A stretch of DNA of 64,000 nt from Campylobacter geochelonis. GTDB taxonomy: Bacteria > Campylobacterota > Campylobacteria > Campylobacterales > Campylobacteraceae. The translations under genes were made by a program, and so were the position numbers. Of the stretch, positions 62,501 to 64,000 are shown piece after piece. Under the pieces are notes generated by a model. The model worked only from the letters and a program-made list of their open reading frames with translations, was not told the origin of the DNA and ran no database searches. The stretch lies in the NCBI RefSeq assembly GCF_013201685.1, contig NZ_CP053844.1:682001-746000 (forward strand). Reading direction: 5' to 3'. Position 1 is the first letter of the stretch; each line of letters starts with the position of its first letter.

Positions 62501-64000
62501 AAATGGGTTTGTACTGGGCAAATAAAAAATGGAGAATGTAAAGATGGCGACTGGAACATGCAATCTGGAGTTGAGCCTGCGGAAGGAGTTATCATCAAGC
62601 TCGTTACAAAAGATAATATCTTATATAAAAAAGATAGTTCTAAAATAGATAATAGTATGGAAGATAAATACTCTTCTGGAACTAGTTTTAGTAAAAAGCT
62701 TGTAAATATAAAAGATGGTGATTTTGGAGCATTTAAAGATGGAAAAAACGGATTAGAGCCTATAAAGAACTTTTTATATGATGATAAATTTTTTAATGAG
62801 TATGCTCCTGGCGCTATAAGATACTCTTTAGGCAAAGACGCTGGAAGTAAAGATAAGTCCACAGGACTAGTCGGAGGTACTTTTATAGGTAGTGTAGAGA
62901 AAAATGATGCTAAAGTGGCATATTTAGAATTTGGTGCTACTTTGGGTAGTTTCAAAGATAAGATTTTTACCAACAATGAGTACGCTTATGACTTTTCGGC
63001 TTTAGTATGTGAAAATCCAAATGATAAAAGTACATGCCAAAAGCTTAGTTTTGGATATGGGATAGCTATGCAAAGATGTCCAACCGCAAAAGTCAATGAA
63101 ATAAAAGTTGTATTATTAGATGGTCTTAGAGTGGTAAATCAAAACTTTAACGCAGATAACAACGATACTAGGTTATATACACAAGTATCAGGCGGTAGCT
63201 TTAACGGTTCTATGATATTTATGCCAGATTTATCTAAGTATGATACTGTGGATTGTCCAGATGGCGTTGGTAAAACAACAAAATCAATAGATGATACAGG
63301 TGCAGAAACAACAACAAAAGAAAAATGTGTTGTAATGAAAAATCTCGACGGATATGGCAATGTTATAGGAGAAATTCAATACATACCGCTATCTTCTATA
63401 GATGTTGGACTTCAACCGTTTCCTCTTGATGGAGAAGTAGAAATTTCTCTTGTTAGAGGAGATGAAGTTAGAAGGTTTTGTAACTATTTAGGAACAGAAG
63501 ATAAAATTCCATTTTACTATGGAAACGAATATTTTGGTCAAGAAAAAGACTTTACTATGTCTTTAGCTGAACAGTTGATGGGGAAATCAGAACTTGAACT
63601 TAAAAATTTTAAAATAGAAGATGCGTTTAACTCTGTTACTTTTATGGTGCAATACTGGCCTAAAGGAGCAAAAACATATGGATTAAATAGAGGCGACACG
63701 CTTGAAAAATGTATAAATAGCCTTGGAAATGTCAATCCTAAGCCAACATCTTTAGAAGAATGTAGAGAGATGTTGCAGAAAAAAGATGCGTTGGCTGAAA
63801 ATTGGCTTGGTACTAAACCAGCGCCAGATGGAAGCTTTCATATATGTAATTCAGACTCTTTTACTGTAAGACCGGCTATGTTTAAAGCAAAAACAGAAAA
63901 TCTAGATAAATACGCTATATACGATAATAATGTTTTAGTAAAAGATAGTGGAACTAGTACAAATGAAACTTATATAGTAGATAAAACAAAAAGTACATTT
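59582..64000 (+). CDS. Giant secreted surface protein, 5' part (1473 codons, open at window end)
   Basis: Frame read by hand from ATG 59582 to the last base without a stop. Signal peptide of 25 residues (ends TTFAFSA, then NICTR). The first 430 residues hold three tandem domains, each with a Cys pair 75-81 apart (28/103, 180/261, 316/396) and a conserved GETVYLHIKTDG / GEKVYAYFRADG / GDEVYVYFGPS strand. The middle has beta-rich domains (about 450-900). Later there is a helical insert (QRLTELKKKELGV) and more Cys. No Walker or protease motif. Position after pseudopilin genes and size match MshQ-like proteins of MSHA loci; adhesin or pilus-tip role is inferred. Its end lies outside the window. 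Confidence 0.85.
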   Translation, partial: MKSFISFLFKVLILNLLITTFAFSANICTRVEGKLEDAVNKSGKMTLTSKSTFTVSDRQEAGLFIITAKEAGKLEFDSSKNILNVNENQRKHLFGYFNKIDSCEWQRGSGSDSADYGKQEITVKPGETVYLHIKTDGNLDSTNKWGNVWVNPKVEVTFKADPTAVPPTDEDFLNDPNTRCNYMTTDTGSNIFKLGDKTTTINAEKIIVKNNYAENSNPAFNRQTAGLTLEATEKGGIIDIKKISSDNNIKFTLTKVVQGKCVPMSEVSSIRIEKGEKVYAYFRADGWTKNQNHNALETEIKSNFSIKFSPDRPTTCTFVPFTGSGAENGAALIGHGLTKTNLKFNIEIKGFGDYDPINQYYYKLKVTQTGTINLDADNPGAVVQHITKNKPQDGKCTPLGTPNNLNVVAGDEVYVYFGPSKNLKASATVNLSATLNPEFIPDKVEGTGWMRAPLNDGKFRPGEVINPGTPNAAKTDYATFKNIYGPFTFATNLPKDDNGLPTGYKIMQKKFGGAGKFFNGDYSITGASVLNSSNGIVNFHYGKASNVKKVAGFERNSASAKLYLPKDIKKDDIVYAKIFWTGHIQAAHKTIYDLPDIIKGYREIQFKAPGMPSPKTLEAKDGDTWYSASSSSLKNKDGATFIYSASYDVLTEVQKSVANLKIDSENKDATIALTFAAGNIKSSSGESPSLNRWIGGAASQSQFGNFANWTLLVVYNRKDAQAGDKYYKPKGITIYEGMAIQSAPRADPARSNLTLNFDGFYTPVSNNYDAKLSINSSGASPYGEAREEVTIADANDNYTMKKITNEDKQLNNNITVIKPGDSTVTTLESGHTTGFDLHTYNINQFMTAKQSKTSMNFETFWQDNWTNTSIISVVALSTDLYVPEVCFDETIYTAAAFQTITEGKDKCENAENQRLTELKKKELGVNSLNPSQIQEIEKEAQKTCQEIIDKGVSKFSAVAGDSIVGRTKFVNGGKWVCTGQIKNGECKDGDWNMQSGVEPAEGVIIKLVTKDNILYKKDSSKIDNSMEDKYSSGTSFSKKLVNIKDGDFGAFKDGKNGLEPIKNFLYDDKFFNEYAPGAIRYSLGKDAGSKDKSTGLVGGTFIGSVEKNDAKVAYLEFGATLGSFKDKIFTNNEYAYDFSALVCENPNDKSTCQKLSFGYGIAMQRCPTAKVNEIKVVLLDGLRVVNQNFNADNNDTRLYTQVSGGSFNGSMIFMPDLSKYDTVDCPDGVGKTTKSIDDTGAETTTKEKCVVMKNLDGYGNVIGEIQYIPLSSIDVGLQPFPLDGEVEISLVRGDEVRRFCNYLGTEDKIPFYYGNEYFGQEKDFTMSLAEQLMGKSELELKNFKIEDAFNSVTFMVQYWPKGAKTYGLNRGDTLEKCINSLGNVNPKPTSLEECREMLQKKDALAENWLGTKPAPDGSFHICNSDSFTVRPAMFKAKTENLDKYAIYDNNVLVKDSGTSTNETYIVDKTKSTF

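Noticed and set aside
62413-62976. 187-residue minus-strand ORF in the giant gene
   Set aside because: Low-complexity shadow; the plus frame is continuous and has a signal peptide and repeated domains.

Overview
The window is AT-rich epsilonproteobacterial DNA, most likely a Campylobacter of the group that carries type I-B CRISPR-Cas (C. fetus / C. hyointestinalis relatives) rather than C. jejuni or C. coli. The genus call rests on gene order (uvrD-truB-ispE-smpB-clpS-clpA; metK, lnt, yajC-secD-secF, leuS, lptE, folC, M23 peptidase, mfd; dnaQ-like, rpe, rpmB; lon, bamD, proC), on Campylobacter-style TATAAT/TAAAAT -10 boxes, and on frequent TTG starts. The species call is inference; no rRNA or tRNA gene was seen.

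Layout. 1-9375: the end of an M3 peptidase gene, an SspB-like small protein, a LysR regulator, then a close-packed operon from uvrD to clpA. Several of these products serve protein quality control (SspB-like, SmpB, ClpS, ClpA). 9376-9867 is non-coding. 9868-18087 is a complete type I-B cas operon (cas6, cas8b, cas7, cas5, cas3, cas4, cas1, cas2). An AT-rich leader follows, then one very large CRISPR array (18363-28708; 158 repeats and 157 spacers by my hand count). 28829-45838 is housekeeping: metK, a pair of related periplasmic proteins, lnt diverging from yajC-secD-secF, leuS, lptE, folC, an M23 peptidase, mfd, an ATPase, a YmdB-like phosphoesterase and a MagIII-like glycosylase. 45870-46507 is a gene broken by a frameshift at a T tract. 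46517-56585 holds a deoxyinosine/uracil glycosylase, a DnaQ-like exonuclease, rpe, rpmB, a K+ channel, argJ, small proteins, a PAS sensor, lon, bamD and proC. 56674-64000 holds three pseudopilin genes, a hibernation factor gene and the first 1473 codons of a giant secreted protein that runs off the window.

Most interesting points. (1) Inside cas8b there is a strong Shine-Dalgarno plus in-frame ATG that would make a separate 124-residue Cas11-like small subunit. (2) The array records repeated sampling of related invaders: near-identical spacers differing only at synonymous positions, overlapping spacers on the same and on opposite strands, and spacers matching the HTH and S24-peptidase signatures of phage repressors. 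It also has a perfect three-unit tandem duplication and one 18-bp spacer. (3) The pseudopilin cluster plus giant Cys-repeat protein looks like an MSHA-type mshD-O-P-Q module placed next to proC, where C. jejuni has the competence pseudopilin gene ctsT. (4) lnt and yajC start inside each other's 5' ends with divergent promoters. The CRISPR system is a known type; the pilus-like module and giant protein are the best candidates for something little described.
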